From assembly GCF_052324685.1 (NCBI RefSeq), contig NC_135220.1:2710716-2774715 (forward strand): a stretch of 64,000 bases of DNA. The letters are read 5' to 3'. This document shows, in pieces, positions 40,409 to 50,894 of this stretch (position 1 is its first letter; every line of letters begins with the position of its first letter). This DNA is from Brachyhypopomus gauderio. Taxonomy: Eukaryota > Chordata > Actinopteri > Gymnotiformes > Hypopomidae. The notes beneath the pieces were generated by a model, which was not told where the DNA came from, searched no databases, and worked only from the letters and a program-made list of their open reading frames with translations. The position numbers and the translations under genes were made by a program.

Positions 40409-41756
40409 TCAAATACTGTCCTTACCTGACCTAACCTCCGCCCTTCTTAGCCACACCCACTGACTTGATCTCTCAGCAGTAGCTGACAACTCCTTTACCA
40501 CTGCTCTCATCACACAGCCTTTAAATCCAAAGTCAGCCAGCAGTCTTGTGGCAGACTTCGCCACAAAACCCCTGGCCCCTACCTCTACAGGTCTAATATG
40601 TACTTGCCAGCCCCGCTCTCTTACCTCAGCCACTAAATCTGTATACTTCAACCTTTTCCTTTCATACGCTGCATCAACTTTGTCTTCAAATGGAACAGTT
40701 AACTCTATGAAATACACTATCCGCTTACTTTCAGAGTACAACACAACATCTGGCCTCAAGGTTGTGATTACAAGACACTCTGGGACTTGTAATTTACAGC
40801 CTACATCAACCAACAGCTTCCAATCTCTTGCATCAGCCCACTTACCGGCAACTTTTGAAGATTGCTGGCTCCTTGCTATGCTGCCCCTCACACACAAACC
40901 TAATTACTCTATTGGAACTAGCAACTGGCATGCCATTAACTTCCAACCGCTTCTTATCCAGTGCACCTGCCAATGATTTGAGTACCTGATTATGCCTCCA
41001 TGTGTAACGTCCCTGTGACAAACTCACCTTACATGCCGACAGGATGTGCTTCAATGTACCACTTCCTGCACATAGCTTACAAGTTGGATCCTCACCTAAC
41101 CACTGCCCAAGGTTTTGTGAAGTTGGAAGCACATCATAAGTAGCTCCCACGAGAAACTTTATATGACTTGCATCCAATCAGGGCCGGCGCCACGGGGGGG
41201 CGAATGGGGGCGTTGCCCCCTCAGTTGAGGTGTCCCGCCCCCTCAATGTAAATAATAAGACCCATTTATTTTACAACAATCGCTACATGGCGCCCCCTCG
41301 GCCGCTCATAAATCGTTACACGGCATCCCCCGCTCAACAACTTACGTTCGCCAACCCCCCCCGCTCAACAAATTACGTTCGCCCCCCCCGAAATTTTCTG
41401 ACGCCCCCTCACTGTATATGTTCTGGCGCTGGCCCTGCATCCAATGCCCACAACTCTCGCCAGGTGATTCTCCTCTTCTCTACTCTTTCCTATTTCATCC
41501 ACTGTCCCTGCTTACTCTGTCTTGCAGCTTTTGCCCGTCTTACTTCCTCCTCCTGCTCTCGAATAAAACCAGTCACCATTCGCCTTCTCTCAGGAGATGT
41601 GACCTTGCTGAATGCCCTCCATGTATCACCTGACCCTAGTCCTGCCCTCCCATTTTGCACCTGCCCTACAACATCTCTATGCTCCAATGCCCTCTTTGCT
41701 GCCTGAGTTGCCTCTTGGGAATTCCACTTTCTTCCTGTACGTGTCACTGGTGCCAC
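40409..41756 (-). pseudogene. REL-endo LINE (R2/NeSL/Hero type), C-terminal part
   Basis: In three frames on the minus strand. 41756-41490 reads EHRDVVGQVQNGRAGLGSG. After the MITE at 41179-41437 come FLVGATYDVLPTSQNL and a zinc-finger stretch CKLCAGSGTLKHILSAC (41170-40970). Then a restriction-like endonuclease with LRPDVVLYSE, FIELTVPFED and ERKRLKY (40770-40650), the R2-type PD...ELT motif. A frameshift near 40870 separates the last two. The 5' parts, including RT, are absent. Confidence 0.82.
41171..41445. mobile_element. 259-bp hAT MITE
   Basis: 41179-41437. Ends CAGGGCCGGCGCC and, inward from the right, CAGGGCCAGCGCC; exact 8-bp duplication CATCCAAT. The interior is C-rich (gttcgccccccc) and lies within the REL-endo LINE. 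Confidence 0.9.
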
Positions 41757-42889
41757 TGCTTAAAAGAGCCCGAGTCTGATTAGTAGCAGGTGTCAGTACT
41801 CGGGCCGATTGTGAGTGAGGGAGTGACCGGGAGTGAGAGGGTGTGCGCAATGCTGGTGTGGGGCTGTGTGTGGAGGAAGGAGTGACTGAAAGCGCCCTCT
41901 GGCGGCGTCTGGGCTGACCCACCGTAACATATACAGACTGGATATATACAGTGGTATCTCGAGATACGAGCTGCTCTATATACGAGCGATCCAAGGTACG
42001 AGCACCGAGACGAGCAAAATTTCTGGACACACGCTCGAGATACGAGCATGAACCACTAGGTGGCAGTACAGTACTATATGGAAAAAAAGAAATCATTAAT
42101 CAGCTCAAAGACACACTCAAACGCTTTTCTTTCTCTCCCTCCCCCACAACCTTAGGTTCAAAAACACAAACATACATGTATGTGCGGAGATGACGTCATT
42201 TAGCGCGTTCTAGCAGCCAATAGCGTTTTTTAAATTCTTGAGGCGTTGGTAAGGTCGACTCCTGTACCCGGTCATCACAGCCATTCGCACGTGTGCTTTG
42301 CAACGAGTAACAGTAGGCGCCCCCTACGTACGGTGTATACAGTACAGTATTTCAATACTACAAACGTTTTTTTTTGCATTATGGCTCCAAAGAAAGGCTC
42401 TAGTAGTAGACTTTTTTAAGGACCGGAACCAATTACTATACAATTACTAATACCCCAGCCAACATGTCCACATGGGCCCCACATGGGATTTAACTGGGCA
42501 GTATGGGTTTTATCTGGGCATGGGCTTAGAGTGGGCTTTTTTAAGGGTTCTATTCGGGCCCCAGTTGAGTTACATTTGTGGGCCCCATTGGGGTTATAAA
42601 TCCCGGCCCCAGTTGGGTTATAGTTGGGACCCACGTGGGCCTGATTTTTAAAACAGCCTAATATTTTAAAAACAGACTTTTAAATACCATTTACAAAACA
42701 GACATTTTTACATAGTACACGATTTTATACCTCAGCTCAAGCAAATGATGGTAGAACTGGATATTTCTCTGGCACACAAACAAATAAATTGCATGTTGAT
42801 ATAGTTTAATTTGTGAAGCAGTTATAATAACTAAATTCATTCAAAATATTAAGAAAGTTAATGAACCTGCTTCAGATGTATGGAATAAG

Positions 42890-43003
42890 CCATTGCCTCG
42901 CCTCCTCTCGTGCGCGCCCGCCCCCAACGAAAGACTAAACGGTCTCCCGCCTGGCCTGACTGAAAGTGAATTTTTATATCCGTTGGAGATATCATTCACT
43001 GAG
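42890..43003 (+). promoter_or_regulatory. GC-rich candidate promoter and first exon
   Basis: A short GC-rich patch (cgtgcgcgcccgcccccaacg) in AT-rich surroundings, then a perfect donor (GAG|gtaagaa, GT at 43004). It could be the untranslated first exon of the gene in this element. Confidence 0.35.
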
Positions 43004-43552
43004 GTAAGAAATTAACTTTTTATCCGGTTTCTCTAATTTGGTTATCAATGTGTAAAAGAACAAATATACAATGAAAGAAAGAAAAATATCTGAGGATATA
43101 ATGCCTGACGTTATATTTAATTCAAACCTAGCTATGTTAATTTGCTAGCTTGATAGCTAAAACAACCGTTAGCGTTGAAAGGTAGAACGCAAGCGTTCAT
43201 TTGTTATGGCTAAGAGGAATAATCTGTGGGGGGAAATATAGTGTTTAAATGTCTATGTTTACACATTTTCGACGTAACCCACCTAGATTTAGTTAATTAA
43301 TTTTCCTAGATCAGCTAAGACATAAGTGCAAATTTCGATGTTGCTAGGCTAGCTAACCTAAGATAGTGAGTTAACCTATCTTAGCAAACACTAGAACTAA
43401 GTGGTCACCTTGGTTAACTAGCTAGCTAGTTATGTTTAGAGAATGTTTGCTTAACGTTTTGGTAGAAAAGATAATTGTCCTGTTAGTTATTAATTAAGTG
43501 ATAAACCTTTACAGTTAATAGTAAGTCGTGTCCTGGCATTAAATATACCAAA

Positions 43553-44068
43553 TACAGTGGTACCTCGAGATACGAGCTGCTCTATATACGAGCGATCCAA
43601 GATACGAGCACCGAGACGAGCAAAATTTTTGTTCGACACCCGAGTGCACGTTCGAGATACGAGCATGAACCGGTCATCACAGCCATTCGCATGTGTGCTT
43701 TGCAACGAGTAACACTACGTACGGTGTATACAGTACAGTATTTCAATACTACAAACGTTTGTTTTGCATTATGGCTCCAAAAAAGGCTCTAGTAGTGGAA
43801 AGTCCAGTGAGAAGAGAATGATAACTATAGAAACTAAGCAGGAGATTATTCACCTGCATGAGAAAGGCACTCGTGTAGCCGAACTCGCTCGTCTGTTCGG
43901 CCGGAGTACATGTCTTTTTTTCCACATTTACGCTAGTTTTGTGACTTTTTTAAGGACCGGAACCAATTACAATATTTTACATTGTTAAATTGCTTCCAGA
44001 ACCGAGCAGTTCGAGATACGAGCACGGGTCTGGAACGGATTAAACTCGTATCTCGAGGTACCACTGTA
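43553..44068 (+). mobile_element. Tigger/pogo-type MITE 2 (512 bp)
   Basis: 43555-44066, perfect ends CAGTGGTACCTCGAGATACG and inverse, TA on both sides. It encodes a relic of the CENP-B-type helix-turn-helix (TIETKQEIIHLHEKGTRVAE, LARLFGRST, about 43822-43910), one frameshift after the ATG at 43771. It inserted into the intron of the GGGCCC element's gene. Confidence 0.9.
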
Positions 44069-44333
44069 CAAATGACTGCATTTCTAAGGTAGAGCTGTGT
44101 AGTATTAATCCCAGTATGAGGGGAAAAACAAATGATCGTAGTCCTAACCTACCATAGACAATCTTGTGTATAGCAGAAAAGAGTATTGTCTTACGGATAA
44201 ACAGCTACTAATCATTCTTGTAATGGGTCCAAGTTAGATAGCGGTTTTCTCGTTTTGGTGCTCTGTAAAGTAACATGTGGTGGTTGTTTTTGCCTCAGTT
44301 TATTCTATCTGAATTTTAAATTTTGTTTTGTAG

Positions 44334-45084
44334 GTGCCCTAAAACAAAATGCTTATCTTCAGAATTAACTAAAGATGTTGAGAGAGCTGTCTCAAAGTGG
44401 TTTACCAATGCTCGTGACCATGATGGAAACCGTGCACTGAGAGCGCAGAGAGACTTTCAAAAAAGGAACGCAGAACAGATGTAAGTAATCAATAGTGAGT
44501 TACACGTTTGTGATAATGTGACTATGAAGGCATGTGAAAATCAGTCATTTTTACTTTCCAAAACCCTGACAGCTCCTATATTGGAGTTTTTAAATGTTTT
44601 ATGTACACCTAACTTGTAAACACATCACTTGGCCTTTGTAAAATCTCCCCCAAGAGGTGATTAAAGTGTTAGACATCAGTGTCTTTGGAAATTTTGAGTA
44701 ACTGCAGCAGCTCAAATTAGTGAATTGTATAGTATATTTGAAGGAGTACTGGTCAGGATTTTATTATACTGTGCAAACTAGAAGCTGGCAAGAGCCTTCA
44801 TAGAGTTCTGTACAGTGTATTATGGTCAGGACCCAGGTGGTGCAGAAAATGCATGCCCATTAAACAGGCCTAGTGTGCTAATTCAATAGTACAAACAGGA
44901 TTTTTATGCTTTACCATGTTTTAGATTCACAGAGAAGGATGTTTATCATTGCTAAAAGTGGTTTAGATAATCTGCAGTGTTACTGTTGTGTGCTTTAATT
45001 AATACTGTTGTCTGTCTCTCCCTCCCCTCTTCTCTCTCTCTCTCTACAAGATGTGAAACTACACAACTCAGCAACACACAGTAA
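44334..45084 (+). CDS. Two last exons of an unrecognised gene in the GGGCCC element
   Basis: Candidate exon 44334-44480 (acceptor tttgtag, donor gtaagt) encodes KTKCLSSELTKDVERAVSKW and FTNARDHDGNRALRAQRDFQ. Final exon from 45051 (acceptor after a long CT tract, ctctacaag) keeps the frame for 11 more codons, and ends at TAA 45082-45084. AATAAA follows at 45157-45162. Signals and frame agree, so this looks like a real spliced gene: the end of the element's transposase or a captured host gene. I do not recognise the protein. The KWFTNARD segment is basic/aromatic and might bind DNA. Confidence 0.5.
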
Positions 45085-45608
45085 AGGATTCTAAAGACTC
45101 TTAACATATGTTTTATGGACATTTATGGTTAAAATTGTTAATGAGTTGTCGTTTTCAATAAAACATTTTTATTAGGATTGATCAAGCATTTGTCGTCATT
45201 TAAATGTAAGTATTATTATAAACAGCTCATCTCTGATTGAAATTACTTATGATAATACAGTCTTTAGTGCTGTGCTCTTATACAACAGTTTTGCAAAGTA
45301 AGAAAAGCAACTGAATATTGCATTAGGTATGTACAGCAGAGACCTCACCTGAAGCCCTCCATGACTCCATAGGGACCCACATTGGATGACACAAGTTAGC
45401 ATTATAGTAATTGTGCTCCAAATGTGTGATGCAAGCTGACATTCTAGTGAGTGATGGGCTGATATTTGGGCCCCCTTTGCATAACCCATATGGGGCCTAT
45501 AAAGATTTGCCCATGGGCCCCTAATGGGGCTGAAGCGGGTGTCTGCAGTTAACCATAAGGGCCCTACTTGTTGCCCACACTGGCCCCATCATTATCCCAC
45601 ACAAACAA

Positions 45609-45800
45609 GGGGCCCATGTAGGGCCAGCGATTCATTGCTCATACGGGGCCCACCTGAGGCCCACATTGACCCCAATATTGGCCCACATGGGCTAACACAC
45701 ATGGGGCCCATGTAGGGCCAGTGAATCAATGCTCATACGGGGCCCACCTGAGGCCCACATTGACCCCAATATTGGCCCACATGGGCTAACACACATGGGG
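45609..45800. repeat. Tandem repeat of about 94 bp, two units
   Basis: The unit starting ggggcccatgtagggccag is repeated at 45609 and 45704 and starts again at 45797. It is part of the right subterminal region of the GGGCCC element. Confidence 0.85.
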
Positions 45801-46042
45801 CCCATGTGGAGCCGATGGACAAATCTTTGTGGGCCCCAGCTGGGTTGCCCAAAAAGGGCCCATGTGCCAGCCCATTTCAAACCCATGTGGGGCCCGCATG
45901 GACATGTTGACTGGGACTTTACTAATACAATTACTAATACAATTACTAATACTTTACATTGTTAAATTGCTTCCAGAACCGAGCAGTTCGAGATACGAGC
46001 ACGGGTCTGGAACGGATTAAACTCGTATCTCGAGGTACCACT

Positions 46043-46043
<1 letters not shown>

Positions 46044-46073
<30 letters not shown>

Positions 46074-46148
46074 GTGGTACCTCGAGATACGAGTTTAATC
46101 CGTTCCAGAGTTTAATCCGTTCCATATATATATATATATATATATATG
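46044..46148. repeat. TA microsatellites and a Tigger end fragment
   Basis: (TA)n, then cagtggtacctcgagatacg and two copies of 'agtttaatccgttcca', then (TA)n again. It is a short duplicate of a Tigger MITE end. Confidence 0.7.
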
Positions 46149-46318
46149 TATGCCCAAAAATGCCTGTCCTCGCTGTCATGCTGGGAAACGAAGGGCTTTA
46201 TTTCTTAATGGAAAACATATACTTTATTAACTCAACTGCAGTTATGTGTCCATAAAGGTCTAATATATCACACAAAATCTTTAAAAATACAATATTGCAA
46301 ATAAATATAATAAAATAC

Positions 46319-47115
46319 ATAATAAATAGGGATGCACCGAAAATTCGGCCACCGAAAATTTTCGGCCGAAATGGCTTAAATTTGCATTTTCGGTTTTCGG
46401 CCGAAATACTTTCATCACCGAAACAACACGGCCGAAACAATGTGCTGTGATGACGCAAGCAAAAATCGCCACCTGCACGCGCTTATTTGGATAAAGCTAG
46501 CAAAAAAGTTTTCCAGTGATGGCGCCGAGGAAAAGGACATTACACCAAAAATTATGGAACTCTTGTTGCCTTAGACGATCAGCCGTTCTCTGTCGTAGGG
46601 ATTTCGTAAGCTAATAGAGCACTTTGAGCCCCGTTATGTTTTGCCGAGCAGACGACATTTATGTTTACCTGAGCTGTTTAATGTTGTTGCAACTCACGTC
46701 ACGTTTTTATGAGAGAATTTATATTTATCTTTCAGGCCAGTCAGTTATAATTAAATTTAACTCGTATAAAATACATATATTTATCCTCTCAGATAAAAAC
46801 GGTCTGCAAGCGAGTTAAATTTAATTAGTGGTCGGCCATTGTTAGCTTTATCGCCGTTAACGGCCCACCACTAATTTTATTTTATAATATGCATTACTGT
46901 AATGTCAGTGCTAAATAAATATTTTCAAATCAAAATTTATAGTTGATTTATTCTTTGAAAAGCAATGCCTTGATTTTAATGAGGTTAGCCATAAATCCAA
47001 TATTACTAATAATTGGCATAATGTATTTCGGTGTTTCGGTTTTCGGTTTTCGGCCGGTTTCCTCGTTTTCGGTTTCGGCTAAGAATTTTCATTTCGGTGC
47101 ATCCCTAATAATAAA
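46319..47115. mobile_element. 781-bp hAT MITE with transposase remnant
   Basis: 46327-47107. Ends TAGGGATGCACCGAAAATTC and its inverse; subterminal ttcggccgaaa repeats; exact 8-bp duplication ATAATAAA. Positions 46515-46640 keep remnants of a hAT transposase (SSDGAEEKDITPKIMEL), so it is an internally deleted copy. Confidence 0.92.
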
Positions 47116-48368
47116 TGTGTGCGTCCCCTATATTCATGTCACTGGTGTTACCGTATGACAAAAGACTATTATTTTAATATACAAAGCCATGCTGATGACA
47201 TCACAGGAAGTCATTTTGTTTCCGCTCTGAAGATTAATGATTCAGGGGCTGCAGCCTACGTAGACCGCGTAGACCACAGCCCACGGTGGCCACACACTTC
47301 GAAGGCCGGGTAGGCTGCATCTCACGGCTGTTAAATGAAACAGTCTAGTCTTCGCAAGACGTATGTTTGCGTGACCACACTCTGCCCCGTTACATACGTG
47401 TTAGCGAGCTGTCCGACAAATATCACATCACCCACAAATGCCTAAAAGAAAATGCGTTGAACATGTATTCACATGTTTGGTGGGAAGTATAACTTCATAA
47501 CAAAATTCAATGTATTTTATAAACGTTACTCTTTAGTAAATACTCAAAGCACAGGTTTACCTGCAATATCATTAATAACTGGCATGTTATTTAGCATCTC
47601 ATTGCAGTATAAATGTCCATATTTAAAAAATACCGACATTTAAAAACGAATTCTTCGGCCCGTACACTAGACTCCGCCTGTTTATTGTTCAAAGAGCAAT
47701 GAATCCTGGGATATGGTGGGACGCGAAGGATACTCAGATGCATCTCACAGCATCCTTCATTTTCGGGGTTTTGAAGGCTACATTCGTCGGCCGCATAAGA
47801 AGAAGTCCACGAATTGGGACAGCCTCGTCGCGGCGCAGTGACGTAACCGGCCTACAAATGCGCACTTCGTGGGCTGAATTGAGATACACCTATTGTAAGT
47901 TCAATGTCATTTTTCATTTTTTATAAATTTGATCATCTACCCTAAGATTTCCTTCGAAGCTTCAGTGCAAGTCACTGGTATGCCCTACTTTAATCTTTGG
48001 AAAATGAACATAGAATAATAAAAATTTATTAATTTATACATAATTCAGTGAGTAGTTCATGACTGTCAACATGTGGTTTGATTCCCTGTGGCAGCTATTT
48101 TGTAAAATAGGTTTGTTATGACAGTTGTCACTGGTGTTACCATCACTGGTGTTACAATCCTGATGGGTAACGGTACATGAAATCTTCAAATAAATATACA
48201 AAAAAGGCAAAAAGCCTTTTAGGTGTACCTTATGTATGTTCTTATAGCCAATTAGTACAGTAATAATGTAGTATAATTTAAAAGCCTATAAAAAGTTGTG
48301 GAAGGTGGAAAAATTTCCACCTGTCAAAAGTGGATGTTTTTGTAGACTGACCCATATATATATATATA
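47116..48368. other. Non-coding, partly repetitive
   Basis: A 'tcactggtgttac' motif occurs at 47138, 48128 and 48143. GC-rich stretches at 47240-47310 and 47730-47880 are partly inverse-related (gaaggc..tagtct), perhaps an eroded TIR element. No gene seen. Confidence 0.3.
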
Positions 48369-48673
48369 TTAGTTGTGACGGGCAGGGTGAGCAACTCAAA
48401 AAGGAAGCGATCACGCCAAGTCTCAGGGAAAGAGGATGGTTTAATAGAAAGTGTGCAAACCAAAAACCCGTGCATTGTTCCAAATGAAGGAAATAATAAC
48501 CAGCAGTCAACTGGTACAAAGACAAGACATATATAGACGAACAAACGACCCTCAGGTGAGACGGATCACGGGTCCCGCCCACCTGAAGGACGAACATCAC
48601 GTGACAAAAAACAGGACCGCTGCCACTGTAACCGGGGGCGACCGGTAGGGGGCTCCCCCACAACGTGACATTA

Positions 48674-48675
<2 letters not shown>
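48369..48675 (-). mobile_element. Solo LTR (297 bp), minus strand
   Basis: 48374-48670. In the minus sense TGTCACGTTGTGG...GCCCGTCACA, with TATATATG and ATTAAA. Exact 5-bp duplication TTAGT. Confidence 0.88.

Positions 48676-48757
<82 letters not shown>
48676..48757. repeat. (AT)n microsatellite
   Basis: About 80 bp of pure AT; a smaller one is at 48800-48836. Confidence 0.95.
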
Positions 48758-48758
<1 letters not shown>

Positions 48759-48837
48759 CGGCACCTGGTAACACGGCACCTGGAATTGACAGCACTAATA
48801 TATATATATATATATAATATTATATTATATTATATTG

Positions 48838-49211
48838 GGCCAGTCTGTTCTTCCCAGTCCGCCCCTGCCTCCACGTCCACTAAGATCACAAGGTGCTGGC
48901 CTCTTAGTTAGTTGTTAGTTCCAACAATTAATAAGGTAACAGCAGGGGGAAGAGTTACCTTATTACAGCTGCATTGATTTTTCTTTTCCTGGACATTTTG
49001 GGATCATTATTTGTATTTCTCAATGACAATTATTGGGAAAAGCGCATCAATATGCAAACACTGCAGTGTCAAGATGACGTCACGTCGCGGGTAACATAAT
49101 TGTGAGAAATGTAGTTTTTGGTCACTGCAAATAAATAGTTTTTTTGGCTTTTTAAGCTCTCGCGGGCCACATAAAATGATGCCCGCTGGCCTTGGGTTTG
49201 ACACCTATGAA
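48838..49211. repeat. Truncated hAT end
   Basis: It ends with ctctcgcgggccacataaaa, tgatgcccgctggcc and gggtttgacacctatg, the usual terminus of a hAT family in vertebrates. The opposite end was not found. Confidence 0.45.
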
Positions 49212-49689
49212 TTAAGGGATACACCATGAGAGCGAGACCCTCGTGTGCACATGTAGAGAGAGGGAAAAAAGAGTGTTAGATCTGCTGCTATTTATGCTGT
49301 CCTGAGCTGTTCGGTTGGAAATATTACTTAATAACCAGACAATTTTTCTCCCAACCCTCAGAAAAGAGACATGGAGTAATAGAACACATTCAAACTTTGA
49401 GGGTTTGAGGGTACTAAACTACAGGAATCAATGCAATTACCTAGAATTCCAAATTATTCAACAGGAATAAACAGAAATCTTATACCTAGAAGCACAAATA
49501 ACCATAGACGGTTATGCGTACAATTAACAAGGATAACTGCTATCTGCGGTGTTGGTGGTCATTTAATTACTCAACAACAGGTGAGTAATCAGTCTACGTT
49601 TGAAGATGGCAAGAGACTTTGCAGTGCAAGCAGCTGGTGGAAGATGGTTTCACCATATCAGAGCCAGGACAGAGAAGAGTCTTACATTA

Positions 49690-50156
49690 TTTATTGCCTG
49701 TCTCAAGTTTACGTCTGCACTTCATCCTTTCCCCTCAACGCTCAACATGATGAACGTGTCACCCAAACATTTTCCATGTTAAAAATTTTAAACTGGCCCA
49801 AAATCTGAATCGGTTTTTAGTTGTTTTATTATTGTTGTTGTATTGTATTAAGCTTGTATTTCTTTTTGAACAAAAACATCTGATCAGTGGTTGTGTGTAA
49901 ATCAGTGATGTTCAATGTAAAAATCTATTATACTTATATTGAAAGACTCAAAAAAGAATCACTAACTGAATTGGAATGAAAGTGCTTTCAAATTATGCAA
50001 CTTTTGTTTCAGAGAAAAGGATGGGAGTGAAGGTGAATTTATGTCAAAATGAAACCTAACCAATCCCAGCCCCTGGAGGCCATGCCCACACTGATCATGT
50101 TTATATCAAACAAGTCTACTCCATCCATCTCAAGACCAGTAACCAGACGACCAACG
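49690..50156 (+). promoter_or_regulatory. 5' flank and promoter region of Ly6 copy 3
   Basis: Matches 26640-27075 before copy 2. It contains the presumed 5' UTR. No LTR fragment lies near it, unlike copy 2. Confidence 0.5.
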
Positions 50157-50820
50157 ATGGGTCTGCAGCTCACACTGATACTCACCTGCTTGTTTTTCTA
50201 CAAAGGTACAGTGTAAATGTTTTTAAATATGGACTGTAAAAATAACTGCATTAACAATACTTAATCTGTTAAATGTTAAATTAAAATGTAAATGTTTTTG
50301 TACATTTGTACAAATTATTTTATTATATTTATTACTATTATTTAATGTTTACATTTTTTTACTTTGGGGAAGAAGTTAGTCACAGCATTTTATGCGGCAG
50401 ACTGCAATTAAGAATAGGATGCTTTTAATGCTGCAAGCTTTTAAAAGTTCATGTCTTTATACGAGTATAATATATCTATACAGTATAATATATAAAATCT
50501 CTTTATTTTCTTCTAGCATTAGCACTGAAATGTTATAACTGTACATCACAGCCAACACTGGAAACATGCCCACAAGCAGACTGTTTTGGTGAATGTGCCA
50601 GTGTCCGTGTGACTTCCACTATGCAAGGAGGTAAGAATAATCACAAGTCTACTGTGTAGAAGACATAAAATAAAGAATATAGCCTATCAACAGTAGCCTG
50701 CTGTGTAATGCAACACAGCAATCTACTTGAGAAACTTGAGAGCACATCAACAAGAATAATTTTTATATAGTATATGATTATATAAGCACATTAAAAAAAT
50801 GGGTGTGTGTGTGTGTTTAT

Positions 50821-50894
<74 letters not shown>

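Larger units (their letters stand above)
42454..45915 (+). mobile_element. 3.5-kb element with GGGCCC-rich inverted repeats
   Basis: Left end CCCAGCCAACATGTCCACAT; the right end read inward is CCCAGTCAACATGTCCATGC. Both continue gggccccacatggg. Subterminal regions (42454-42650 and about 45470-45915) are full of gggcccacat boxes. The interior has a GC-rich presumed promoter and first exon (to 43003), two further exon candidates and a poly(A) signal (see 44334). A 12-bp tandem repeat (aattactaatac) on both sides hides the exact target duplication. Superfamily unknown. Confidence 0.65.
41947..46045. mobile_element. Tigger/pogo-type MITE 1, split by a 3.5-kb element
   Basis: It starts at 41949 with CAGTGGTATCTCGAGATACG after TA, and ends near 46043 with the inverted counterpart cgtatctcgaggtaccact. 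Its left part contains atggctccaaagaaaggctc (MAPKKGSSS), the start of a CENP-B-like transposase. A complete copy of the same MITE is at 43555. Confidence 0.8.

Noticed and set aside
42454..45915. Assigning the GGGCCC element to a named superfamily
   Set aside because: The target duplication is masked by the flanking 12-bp repeats and the protein is not recognised.
48597..48795. IYIYIY ORFs at 33855-34196, 45946-46179 and 48286-48795
   Set aside because: Translations of TA microsatellites.
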